This document shows, in pieces, positions 19,757 to 27,622 of a stretch of DNA of 64,000 nt. The notes under the pieces are model-generated. The model saw only the letters and a program-made list of their open reading frames with translations. It had not been told where the DNA came from and did not search any database. This stretch comes from Microbispora sp. H11081 (GTDB lineage: Bacteria; Actinomycetota; Actinomycetes; Streptosporangiales; Streptosporangiaceae), in contig NZ_JABBWV010000011.1 in assembly GCF_012999535.1 (NCBI RefSeq), positions 158,682 to 222,681 on the forward strand, given 5' to 3'. The position numbers and the translations under genes were made by a program. Within the stretch, counting starts at the first letter, position 1, and every line of letters starts with the position of its first letter.

Positions 19757-20799
19757 GCCGACACCCTCACCTTCTCTTCGGTCGCCGGGCTCGGCGCCAC
19801 CGGGCGCCTGCGGCGGCGGAACGCCTTCTCGCGGAAGGCGGGGGACTGCAGCAGGCAGACGATCGTCACCACGAGCGCCTTGAACAGCAGCGTGGTCTCC
19901 GGCGGGACGCCGATCGAGTAGATGGTGGTGGTCAGCGTCTGGATGATGAGCGCGCCGAGCACCGTGCCGCCGAGCGAGAAACGGCCTCCCGCCAGGGAGG
20001 TGCCGCCGATCACGACGGCGAGGATGGCGTCCAGCTCGATCCACAGGCCGGCGTTGTTGCCGTCCGCGCTGGAGACGTTCGAGCTGATCATCAGCCCGGC
20101 GATGCCCGCGCACAGCGCGCAGAACGCGTACACCATCATCAGCACGCCGCGGGCGCTGATGCCCGACAGGCGGCTCGCCTCGGCGTTGCCGCCGACCGAC
20201 TCGATGAGCAGGCCGAGCGCCAGGCGCCGGGTGAGGAAGGCGGTGAGCGCGAGCACGACCGCCACGATGATGATCCCGAACGGCAGCGTCAGCCAGTAGC
20301 CGCCGCCGATCAGCTTGTACGGCGAGCTGTTGACCGTGGTGATCTGCCCGTCGGTGATGAGCTGCGCGAGGCCGCGCCCCGCGACCATCAAGATCAGTGT
20401 CGCGATGATGGGCTGGATGCCGATGCCCGCGACGAGGAAGCCGTTCCACGCGCCGAGGATCACCGACAGCACCAGCGCGATCCCGACGGCCCCGAGGACC
20501 CCGCCCACCGAGTTCTGGTCGGACAGGTCGCTGATCTGCAGGCAGGCCAGGGCGCCGGCGACCGCCACGACCGACCCCACCGACAGGTCGATGCCGCCGG
20601 TGGCGATGACGAGTGTCATGCCGAGCGACACGAGGATCAGCGGCGCTCCGAACCGGAAGATGTCGATGAGGCTGCCGTAGAGGTGGCCGTCCTTCATCTG
20701 GATGCGGAAGAAGTTGTCGGTGAAGAACAGGTTCAGCAGCAGCAGCCCGGCCAGGATGACCAGTGGCCAGAACAGGCGATGCCTGATGAACCGCGTCAT
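19753..20799 (-). CDS. ytfT: sugar ABC transporter permease (YtfT type)
   Basis: This 348-residue permease has the same LVSLGMTLVIATGGIDLSVG hallmark and about 8-10 helices. It opens FIRHRLFWPLVILAGLLLLN. It is the second channel subunit beside YjfF. The basic C-terminal tail (FRRRRRPVAPSPATEEK) is cytoplasmic. It overlaps ytfR by four bases (ATGA). Confidence 0.92.
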   Translation of the reverse strand: MTRFIRHRLFWPLVILAGLLLLNLFFTDNFFRIQMKDGHLYGSLIDIFRFGAPLILVSLGMTLVIATGGIDLSVGSVVAVAGALACLQISDLSDQNSVGGVLGAVGIALVLSVILGAWNGFLVAGIGIQPIIATLILMVAGRGLAQLITDGQITTVNSSPYKLIGGGYWLTLPFGIIIVAVVLALTAFLTRRLALGLLIESVGGNAEASRLSGISARGVLMMVYAFCALCAGIAGLMISSNVSSADGNNAGLWIELDAILAVVIGGTSLAGGRFSLGGTVLGALIIQTLTTTIYSIGVPPETTLLFKALVVTIVCLLQSPAFREKAFRRRRRPVAPSPATEEKVRVSA

Positions 20800-22307
20800 G
20801 ATCTGGCTCCGCTCGCGATCGTCTCCGTCAGGGTGTCGGTGGTCAGGCGCTCGTCGTTGTCGAGCTGGGCGACCATCTTGCGGTCCCGCAGCACGCCGAC
20901 CTTGTGGCTGAGCCGCAGCACCTCCTCCAGTTCCGCGGAGATGAACAGCACGGCCATTCCGCCGTCGGAGAGCTGCGCGACCAGGCGCTGGATCTCCGCC
21001 TTGGCGCCGACGTCGATGCCGCGGGTGGGTTCGTCGAGGATGAGCAGGCGGGGCTCCAGGATCAGCCAGCGGGCCAGCAGCACCTTCTGCTGGTTGCCAC
21101 CGCTCAGGTTCTTGACGAGCTGCTCGGGGTCCGCCGGGCGGATGTTCAGCGCGGCGATGTACTTGTCGACCAGCTCGTCCTGCTTGCGCCGGGGAATCGG
21201 CCGGGTCCAGCCGCGCGCGGCCTGCAGGGCGAGGATCACGTTCTCCCGGACGGTGAGGTCGGGGATAAGACCCTCGGCCCGCCGGTTCTCCGAGCAGAAG
21301 GCCAGCTTCCTGGCGACCGCCGAGCGTGGCGTGCGCAGGCTGACCTGCTCGCCGCCGATCTTCAGTGTGCCGCCGCCCGCGTGGTCCGCTCCGAACAGCA
21401 GCCGGGCGACCTCCGTACGGCCCGAGCCGAGCAGCCCGGCCAGGCCGACGACCTCCCCCTCGTGGATGGTGAGCGTGAACGGCTCGATCGCCCCGCTCCG
21501 GCCCAGCTCCACCGCCTCCACCAGCGGCGCGGCCTCATTGGCGGGCGGGCGGCCCTCAAGCTTCTCCAGGTCGGCCAGCTCACGGCCGATCATCTTGCCG
21601 ACCAGCTCGACCTGGCTCAGCTCGCTGGTGAGGTACTCCCCCACGAGCCTGCCGTTGCGCAGGATCGTCATCCGGTCGGAGATCTCGTAGATCTGGTCGA
21701 GGAAGTGGGAGACGAACAGGATCGCGATGCCCTGCTCCTTCAGCCGGCGCATCACCCGGAAGAGCTGGGCGACCTCACCGGCGTCGAGGCTGGAGGTCGG
21801 CTCGTCCAGGATGAGCACCTTCGCGTCGATGTCCACCGCCCGCGCGATCGCCACCATCTGCTGGATCGCCAGCGAGTACGACGACAGGGGCGCCGACACG
21901 TCGAGGTCGAGGTCGAGCCTGGAGAGGAGCTCCGCCGCCCGGCGGCGCATCTTCTTCCACTGGATCCGGCCGAGACGGCGCGGCTCACGGCCGATGAAGA
22001 TGTTCTCAGCCACCGACAGGTTCGTGCAGAGGTTGACCTCTTGGTAGACGGTGCTGATGCCCGCGTGCTGGGCGGCGAGCGGGCTGTGGAAGACGACGCG
22101 CCTGCCCTCAAGCTCGATCTCGCCGGCGTCGATGTCGTACACACCGGTCAGGACCTTGATCAGGGTCGACTTTCCCGCGCCGTTCTCGCCCATCAGCGCG
22201 TGGACCTCGCCCGGCAGCAGCCGGAAGTCGACGCCGTCCAGTGCCTTCACACCGGGGAACTGCTTGCCGATCCCGCTCATCCGCAGGATCGGCGCGGGTG
22301 CGGCCAT
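20796..22307 (-). CDS. ytfR: sugar ABC transporter ATPase, two ABC domains (YtfR type)
   Basis: This 503-residue tandem ATPase has domain 1 Walker [10 protein letters not shown], signature-like SYSLAIQQM and Walker [13 protein letters not shown]. Domain 2 has the degenerate P-loop GLLGSGRTE, then [15 protein letters not shown] and [14 protein letters not shown]. The altered second P-loop is normal for this family (RbsA/MglA/YtfR). It energises import through YtfT/YjfF. A GC-rich stem-loop lies in the 190-bp gap to ytfQ. Confidence 0.94.
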   Translation of the reverse strand: MAAPAPILRMSGIGKQFPGVKALDGVDFRLLPGEVHALMGENGAGKSTLIKVLTGVYDIDAGEIELEGRRVVFHSPLAAQHAGISTVYQEVNLCTNLSVAENIFIGREPRRLGRIQWKKMRRRAAELLSRLDLDLDVSAPLSSYSLAIQQMVAIARAVDIDAKVLILDEPTSSLDAGEVAQLFRVMRRLKEQGIAILFVSHFLDQIYEISDRMTILRNGRLVGEYLTSELSQVELVGKMIGRELADLEKLEGRPPANEAAPLVEAVELGRSGAIEPFTLTIHEGEVVGLAGLLGSGRTEVARLLFGADHAGGGTLKIGGEQVSLRTPRSAVARKLAFCSENRRAEGLIPDLTVRENVILALQAARGWTRPIPRRKQDELVDKYIAALNIRPADPEQLVKNLSGGNQQKVLLARWLILEPRLLILDEPTRGIDVGAKAEIQRLVAQLSDGGMAVLFISAELEEVLRLSHKVGVLRDRKMVAQLDNDERLTTDTLTETIASGARS

Positions 22308-22458
22308 GCGGCGCCCCTCTCTCCTCTGTGTTTCCCGCTCACCATCGGGGCGCTCACTACCGTCGTCCTCCCTCGTCGCGCTTGGTCGCTTCGCTCCCGC
22401 GCGCTCCTCGGTCCAGATCGACGGCGCGCCCCTCCGGATCGCTCGGTCCTCGTGGGAA

Positions 22459-22488
22459 GGGCCGCCCCCCCCACGCGGGGAGCGGCCC
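22459..22488 (-). terminator. attenuator-type stem-loop between ytfQ and ytfR
   Basis: GGGCCGC and GCGGCCC flank a C-run/GGGG inner stem, forming a very stable hairpin 10 bp after the ytfQ stop. Such hairpins commonly let the binding-protein gene be expressed above the downstream transporter genes. The rest of the gap (22308-22458) shows nothing else recognisable. Confidence 0.6.
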
Positions 22489-22497
22489 GGAACCCGA

Positions 22498-23493
22498 TCA
22501 GTACTTGCGGTTGGGCAGGGCCTCCTTGGCCTGCTCCTGGGTGAAGGTGGTCTCCTCGGTCACCACCCGCTGGGGCACCTGCTCGCCAGCGATGACCTTC
22601 TTGGCGAGGTCCATGAGCTGGGTGCCGAGCAGCGGGGAGCACTCGACGATGTAGTTGATCTTGCCGTCGGCGAGGGCCTGCATGCCGTCGCGGACCGCGT
22701 CAACCGTGATGATCTTGATGTCCTTGCCGGGCACCTTGCCCGCGCCCTCGATCGCCTCGATGGCGCCGAGACCCATGTCGTCGTTGTGCGCGTACAGCAC
22801 GTCGATGTCGGGGTTGGACTTGAGGAAGGCCTCCATGACCTCCTTGCCCTTGGCGCGGGTGAAGTCGCCGGTCTGCGAGGCGATGATCTTGAACTTCGGA
22901 TCGGCGGAGATGATCTCCTGGAAGCCGGCCTTGCGGTCGTTGGCGGGCGCGGAGCCGGTGGTGCCCTCCAGCTGGACGATGTTCACGTCGTCCTTGCTGT
23001 CCTTGTACTCCTCGACCAGCCACTGACCGGCCTTCTTGCCCTCCTCGACGAAGTCCGAGCCGAGGAAGGTCTTGTACAGGCTGGTGTCCTTGGAATCCAC
23101 GGCCCGGTCGGTCAGGATGACCGGGATCTTGGCGTTCTGCGCCTCCTTGAGGACCGTGTCCCAGCCCGACTCCACCACCGGCGAGAAGGCGATCACGTCG
23201 ACCTTCTGCTGGATGTAGGAGCGGATGGCCTTGATCTGGTTCTCCTGCTTCTGCTGCGCGTCGGAGAACTTCAGCTCGATGCCGGCGGTCTTGGCCGACT
23301 CCTGGATGTCCTTGGTGTTGGCGGTACGCCAGCCACTCTCCGCGCCGACCTGGGCGAAGCCCATGACGATCTTGTCGTCGCCGCCACCGGACGAGCCGCC
23401 CGCCGACGTCGAACCGTCGTCGCCGCTGCCGCAACCGGCCATCGTCAGGGCCGTGGCGCCGGCCAGGATCAGCACCGAGATCCTCTTCAACAC
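22498..23493 (-). CDS. ytfQ: sugar ABC transporter substrate-binding lipoprotein (YtfQ type)
   Basis: This 331-residue protein has a lipoprotein signal peptide (ISVLILAGATALTMAGC, lipobox TMAGC). A Ser/Gly-rich linker and a type I periplasmic-binding fold follow. KIVMGFAQVGAESGWRTANT, then IAFSPVVESGWDTVLKEA and VILTDRAV match YtfQ. It binds the sugar outside the membrane and delivers it to YtfRT-YjfF. Start is GTG 23493, with GGAAGG about ten bases upstream. A LacI-type operator sits at 23513-23526, between the promoter region and the gene. Confidence 0.94.
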   Translation of the reverse strand: MLKRISVLILAGATALTMAGCGSGDDGSTSAGGSSGGGDDKIVMGFAQVGAESGWRTANTKDIQESAKTAGIELKFSDAQQKQENQIKAIRSYIQQKVDVIAFSPVVESGWDTVLKEAQNAKIPVILTDRAVDSKDTSLYKTFLGSDFVEEGKKAGQWLVEEYKDSKDDVNIVQLEGTTGSAPANDRKAGFQEIISADPKFKIIASQTGDFTRAKGKEVMEAFLKSNPDIDVLYAHNDDMGLGAIEAIEGAGKVPGKDIKIITVDAVRDGMQALADGKINYIVECSPLLGTQLMDLAKKVIAGEQVPQRVVTEETTFTQEQAKEALPNRKY

Positions 23494-23512
23494 TATGGGG
23501 ATCCTTCCTTCC

Positions 23513-23526
23513 TGATAGCGCTAACA
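23513..23526 (-). promoter_or_regulatory. LacI-type operator upstream of ytfQ
   Basis: On the minus strand the site reads TGTTAGCGCTATCA, a near-perfect palindrome centred on CG, 20 bp before the ytfQ start. A second palindrome, CACCACG-G-CGTGGTG (23525-23539), abuts it. The lacI gene lies immediately upstream. Confidence 0.75.
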
Positions 23527-23568
23527 CCACGGCGTGGTGCGGCGCTGATTATCGTTGTCTCCGTACGG

Positions 23569-24588
23569 CTATCGCGCGGCCGTGCTTCCCCTGAGCACGA
23601 ACTGGGGAGGCACGACGAGACGCTCGTGAGGGAGCGGCTCGCCCGACTCGATCTGCCTGAGCAGCACGTCGATGCTGCGCCTGCCGACGGCCCCGAAGTC
23701 CTGTCTGATCGTGGTGAGGGGCGGGGAGAAGAACTCCGACTCAGGGATGTCGTCGAAGCCCACGATGCTGATCTGCTCGGGGACTTTCACCCCCTCCTCC
23801 GTGAAGGCGCGCAGGAGGCCGAGCGCCATCTGGTCGTTGGCGACGAACACCGCGGTGACGTCGCCGGCCATCGCGGCGAGCCGCTTGCCGGCCTGGTAAC
23901 CCGACCTCGGGCTCCAGTCGCCGGTCAGCGTGGCCGGCACGGGCCGCCCCGCGGCGGTCAGAACCGCGCGCCAGCCCTCGATCCGGCCTTCGGCCTCCAG
24001 CCAGTCCGCCGGGCCGCTGACATGCCAGACCGTCTCGTGGCCGAGTTCGAGCAGGTGCGAGGTAGCCAGCCTGGCGCCCTCGACCTGATCGACGCTCACC
24101 ACGGAGACGTCGCCCTGATGCCAGCCCTCGACGGCCACGGCGGGCATGCCCGCCGGCAGGTCGTCGAGCGCCCGGGCCGCCGAGCGCTGCGGAGCGACGA
24201 CCACGATGCCGTCCACCCCCTGCTCGGCGAGGTAGCCGATCGCGTCGTTCACGCCGGCCCTGTCAATGGTTCGCAGGCTCACGATGCTGACGAAGTAGCC
24301 CGCGTCCCTCGCGGCCTGCTCGATTCCGTAAACCGTGCTCGCGGGGCCGTACAGCGTCGTGTCGAAGCTGACCACACCCAGCGTGCGCGAGTGCTTGGTG
24401 ACCAGGGCCCGGGCGACGAGGTTGCGGCGGTAACCGAGCTGGTCGATAGCCCGCATGACCCGGGTGCGGGTCTCGGCGCGGACGTTCGGATGGTCATTGA
24501 GCACCCGCGAGACCGTCTGGTGCGACACCCCGGCCAGTCTGGCCACGTCGGCCATGACGGGCGGGCGGCGGTCGACATTGGGTCCCAC
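23569..24588 (-). CDS. LacI-family transcriptional regulator of the arabinose locus
   Basis: The 339-residue protein has an N-terminal helix-turn-helix (VMADVARLAGVSHQTVSRVL) and hinge, then a periplasmic-binding-like effector domain ([40 protein letters not shown]). It is presumably a sugar-released repressor. I chose GTG 24588 because GAGAGGAG lies eight bases upstream and the helix-turn-helix then begins near residue 12. The longer frame to 24645 has no ribosome site. Two operator-like sites precede it, suggesting autoregulation. Its paralogue is at 31574. Confidence 0.93.
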   Translation of the reverse strand: MGPNVDRRPPVMADVARLAGVSHQTVSRVLNDHPNVRAETRTRVMRAIDQLGYRRNLVARALVTKHSRTLGVVSFDTTLYGPASTVYGIEQAARDAGYFVSIVSLRTIDRAGVNDAIGYLAEQGVDGIVVVAPQRSAARALDDLPAGMPAVAVEGWHQGDVSVVSVDQVEGARLATSHLLELGHETVWHVSGPADWLEAEGRIEGWRAVLTAAGRPVPATLTGDWSPRSGYQAGKRLAAMAGDVTAVFVANDQMALGLLRAFTEEGVKVPEQISIVGFDDIPESEFFSPPLTTIRQDFGAVGRRSIDVLLRQIESGEPLPHERLVVPPQFVLRGSTAAR

Positions 24589-24617
24589 TGGCGCTCCTCT
24601 CAAGTACTTGGGAAGAC

Positions 24618-24631
24618 TGTGAGCGTTAACA
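24618..24631 (-). promoter_or_regulatory. LacI-type operator, proximal site of the first lacI gene
   Basis: On the minus strand the site reads TGTTAACGCTCACA, 30 bp upstream of the lacI start. It matches the site at 24744 in 13 of 14 bases, in opposite orientation. Confidence 0.7.
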
Positions 24632-24743
24632 CGACCTCTCGTCAAGAAGGCGGCCGGTCACGGTCCGATCACACCGAAACATCCCGTTAACGTGGCATTG
24701 GCGGACACGCCATAGGGGCCTTAACTGGTGACCGAATCCAGTC

Positions 24744-24757
24744 TGTTAACGCTCACT
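24744..24757 (+). promoter_or_regulatory. LacI-type operator, distal site of the first lacI gene
   Basis: The site reads TGTTAACGCTCACT on the plus strand. Its centre is 126 bp from the centre of the proximal site. Confidence 0.6.
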
Positions 24758-25201
24758 CTTCGAGTGCGACAGGGTGTCAGGGACGCCAGGATCCGAGGGA
24801 CCTTCCCCGACCAGCGTGTTCACGCCGCCGACGCCGAACAGTGGTCCGGCACGGACGCCCGGCAAACCCCTCGGCCGCCCGTCCCCTTACCGAGGCGACG
24901 TCCACCAGACGGACATGGCTGTCAAAGAGGGCATCCCCCTCACGGCCTCCCCCGCCGGGCTTCAAGCCCGTCACGCTCAGCACCCCGGTAGCGCTCGACC
25001 GCCCAGATCGCTGCTCCAGATCCAGTAGCTCACCCCTCCACGGGCGAGTCGGCCACGGCGGCGTGCCCGGTAGTCCCGCGTGCGGTAACCGCGACCCCTA
25101 CCGGGATCACCTGCGGCGCCGCCGCGCCTCTCGGCCACCATCGAAAGAGAGACGGAGCCGCCACAGATCGGCGGCTACCGCTGACCTGGTCATCGTGGGC
25201 G
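24758..25201. other. 444 bp with no recognised gene
   Basis: This stretch lies between the distal lacI operator and the stop of the HNH gene. The open frames here have no recognisable domain and are probably not genes. A small palindrome, CGGGCTTCAAGCCCG, lies near 24956-24970. Nothing else is identified; decayed sequence is possible. Confidence 0.5.
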
Positions 25202-27448
25202 TCATTCCCGCGCCCGTCTGGTGCGGCCGTGGTAGGTGAAGGCCCAGCGGTCTTTGCCGGTTCGGCGTCTGGTGTAGCGGTGGGGGTGCTGGTAGCGGTC
25301 GCGGTTGTGGAACTGGCAGGCCGGGCCGAGGAGTTTCAGGTCGGTGAGGCCGCCGGTGCTCCAGTTGTCGGCGTGGTCGATCTGGCACATGGTTGCGGGC
25401 AGGGGGCAGCCGTCGATCCAGCAGGTGGCGTAGCGGGCGAAGATCGCTCGCCGCTGGGCGGGAGTGGCCAGGCGGACTTTGCGGCCCATGTCGAGGACCT
25501 GGCCGTCAGCGTCCATGACGATCCGCATGAGGGTGGAGGTGCGGGCCAGCCGGTGCACGCTGGTGACGGGCAGGACCTGTCCGGTCGCCAGCAACAACCC
25601 CGGCACCATCCCCAACCCAACACCCAACCCCGCCCTTGGCGCTGCTCCTCGTGGCGCTCCCGGTGTCGATTCGCCGCACGCCTCACGGCTGCCCTGCTCA
25701 TCGCTGCTGGGCCCATGCGGGACCTCCCCCGCAGGCCGGGGCCCGGCGTGGGTGCGGTGGGCATGGGTATCCCCCGGAGGATCGGGTGAGCGCCACTCAC
25801 CCCACCGCGACTCCCAGGATGGCCCCTCCTGCGGTTCCTCCTGGTTCGGCCGACCCGGCTGCGGCGAGCGCGGCGAGTCCTGCTGTGGCTTGCTCCGCTC
25901 CTGGTCGCTGTGCCGCTGGTCGCTCTGCTGTGGTTCCTGCCGCGACTCGCTCCGCTGCCCGGTCCTCGCCTGCGCGCGGCCGGTCACGTCAGCACCGGGC
26001 TCCTCATCGCGGGGGCCGGCCGAGCCGCCAGTCGCAGTGCCACCCGCTCCGCCGACCGTGCTGGCACCTGTGTCGACGTCGGTCGTGCCGTACTCACCGG
26101 GAGCGCTGGTGTCCTCGCTACCTTCGCTGACCGGTGCGACCACGGCCTCCCCTGCCTGCCACGCCTCGCGGACAATCCCGGCCTCCCAAGAGTCCTCGGC
26201 GTCGTCGCCGCCGTCGCTGTCCTGGTCGTCCAGAGTGTCTTCGAGGGTCCCGTCCTGCTCGGGGCCTTCGGCCGTCTCCGTCGCCGGGTCGGCCGCAGGG
26301 CCGGTGGTGAAGTCGGCGTCGGTACCCGACGCGGCCTCGGGGTCAGTGGTGGCCTCGGGGTCGGGGCCAGGTTCCGGGTCGGGGTCAGTGGGGAGGGACT
26401 CGGCGTTGACCAGCACCAGAAGCTCGGTGGTGATCTGCTGCTCCAGCAGCGCGATGAACGCGTCCGCCTGACGCTCCGCCAGCGACCGGTCATCGCCCTC
26501 CGCCCCCGGCCGGGCGTAGGCGTCCAGCAGCGCCCGCAACCGGGCCGCCGCCTCACGCGGCAGATAAAACTCCCCCTCCAGCCCACCCCCCTTGCCCAGG
26601 CGCACCCGCAACGACCGCCGCCCGTAATCAGCCCGCTCGCCGCACTCCTCACCGTCGGGGTCCAGCACCGCCCGCAGATACCGCCCCGCCTTGGCCACCT
26701 CCGCCGCACCCGCCCGCCCCGCCAACTCCACCAAGATCGGCTCGGCCAGCCCCGCCTGCTCATCCGACAGCCCGGCAACGGCGGCGCAGATCGCCTCCAC
26801 CATCCCCGCCGCCAACCCTCCGGTGGCGAACATCTCCCGCACGGTGGGTAGCCGCGCCAGTTCGATGCCCAGGGTGAGCAGGCGGCCCGCACCCCCGACG
26901 GTCATCCCTCCGGCGGTGCGCAGCCAACTGCGGGTGGAGGCGTGCCCATGCTGTCTGGCCTGCCCCGCCCGATGCACCCGCCCCACCCGCTCAGCCAGCG
27001 CGCACGTGATGCGATCGCGTGCGAACAACAGATCCTCGGCCTCGGCAAGGCAGATCTCGGGCGTATCGGGGACCGGCGCCAACGCCAGCGCCTGCGCCGA
27101 CTCCCGCAGCGAGGCGACCAGCACCCACGACGACCGAACCCGCCGATCGCCCCCACCACCGGCGCCCGCCCCTCCCTCGGGACCACCGGCACCGGCATCG
27201 GCACCACCGGCGTCCGCACCGGCAGGATCAGCGCCGTCCGGTGCCGCCGCTCCAACAGCCTCACTGTCGGGAGACCCGCTGGTGGTGGCCTCGCCGGCCG
27301 CGACCTCGGCGTTGTCCACAGGCTTGTCGCGGGCGAGCGAACCATCCGTCGACCACAAAGGAGAATCAGCGATCAGCCGATCCCACCAGCCGTCGTCACC
27401 GCTATTCGAACGCTGGTGGCGTTCAGGATCGAGGTCGAACAGATCCAT
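25202..27448 (-). CDS. DUF222/13E12-family HNH endonuclease-like protein
   Basis: This 748-residue protein has an acidic, Gly/Ala-rich N-terminus (1-100), a DUF222 helical domain (about 105-350) and a long disordered Asp/Glu/Pro/Gln-rich linker (about 353-600). A C-terminal HNH domain (about 670-748) carries CWIDGCPLPATMCQIDHADN and then CQFHNRDR. It is of 13E12-repeat type, common and multi-copy in actinobacteria, with a presumed DNA-cleaving role that is not proven. The linker makes it larger than most relatives. The middle HNH Asn position appears to be Leu (TDLKLLGPAC). Start ATG 27448 has GGAGGTGC upstream. A possible SOS box precedes it. Confidence 0.88.
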   Translation of the reverse strand: MDLFDLDPERHQRSNSGDDGWWDRLIADSPLWSTDGSLARDKPVDNAEVAAGEATTSGSPDSEAVGAAAPDGADPAGADAGGADAGAGGPEGGAGAGGGGDRRVRSSWVLVASLRESAQALALAPVPDTPEICLAEAEDLLFARDRITCALAERVGRVHRAGQARQHGHASTRSWLRTAGGMTVGGAGRLLTLGIELARLPTVREMFATGGLAAGMVEAICAAVAGLSDEQAGLAEPILVELAGRAGAAEVAKAGRYLRAVLDPDGEECGERADYGRRSLRVRLGKGGGLEGEFYLPREAAARLRALLDAYARPGAEGDDRSLAERQADAFIALLEQQITTELLVLVNAESLPTDPDPEPGPDPEATTDPEAASGTDADFTTGPAADPATETAEGPEQDGTLEDTLDDQDSDGGDDAEDSWEAGIVREAWQAGEAVVAPVSEGSEDTSAPGEYGTTDVDTGASTVGGAGGTATGGSAGPRDEEPGADVTGRAQARTGQRSESRQEPQQSDQRHSDQERSKPQQDSPRSPQPGRPNQEEPQEGPSWESRWGEWRSPDPPGDTHAHRTHAGPRPAGEVPHGPSSDEQGSREACGESTPGAPRGAAPRAGLGVGLGMVPGLLLATGQVLPVTSVHRLARTSTLMRIVMDADGQVLDMGRKVRLATPAQRRAIFARYATCWIDGCPLPATMCQIDHADNWSTGGLTDLKLLGPACQFHNRDRYQHPHRYTRRRTGKDRWAFTYHGRTRRARE

Positions 27449-27463
27449 CGCACCTCCAGATAC

Positions 27464-27485
27464 AATTCGAACTCCTGTATGAATT
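27464..27485 (-). promoter_or_regulatory. possible LexA (SOS) box upstream of the HNH gene
   Basis: AATTCGAAC, a TCCT spacer and GTATGAATT form a 9-4-9 inverted repeat with two mismatched pairs, 16 bp before the start codon. The core TCGAAC-N4-GTATGA matches 10 of 12 positions of the actinobacterial SOS box TCGAAC-N4-GTTCGA. Confidence 0.5.
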
Positions 27486-27566
27486 TTCTCCCGACTGCCT
27501 CCCCTCAGGCAACTTCACCAGGCGATTTGTTGGAGCCACAGGACACGCGGCTAAAGAGGCGAAAGA

Positions 27567-27615
27567 GGCGCGGGTGCGGGCGGACGCACATCATGCGCCC
27601 GCCCGCACCCGCGCC
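27567..27615 (-). terminator. terminator after mmsB
   Basis: GGCGCGGGTGCGGGCG and CGCCCGCACCCGCGCC form a perfect 16-bp stem, with its 17-base loop able to fold further, eight bases beyond the mmsB stop. There is no long T run. Confidence 0.8.
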
Positions 27616-27622
27616 CGTGCCG

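Noticed and set aside
14931..24645. Assigning the YtfQRT-YjfF importer to galactofuranose as in E. coli
   Set aside because: No galactofuranose metabolism is nearby, whereas araBDA is in the same operon; substrate left as probable arabinose.
22051..24690. 879-codon plus-strand frame across ytfR, ytfQ and lacI
   Set aside because: It is antisense to three clearly assigned genes and crosses their operators; composition is that of a shadow frame.
24728..25239. Short open frames between lacI and the HNH gene
   Set aside because: No ribosome sites, no recognisable motifs and overlapping frames on both strands; reported only as a gene-free stretch.
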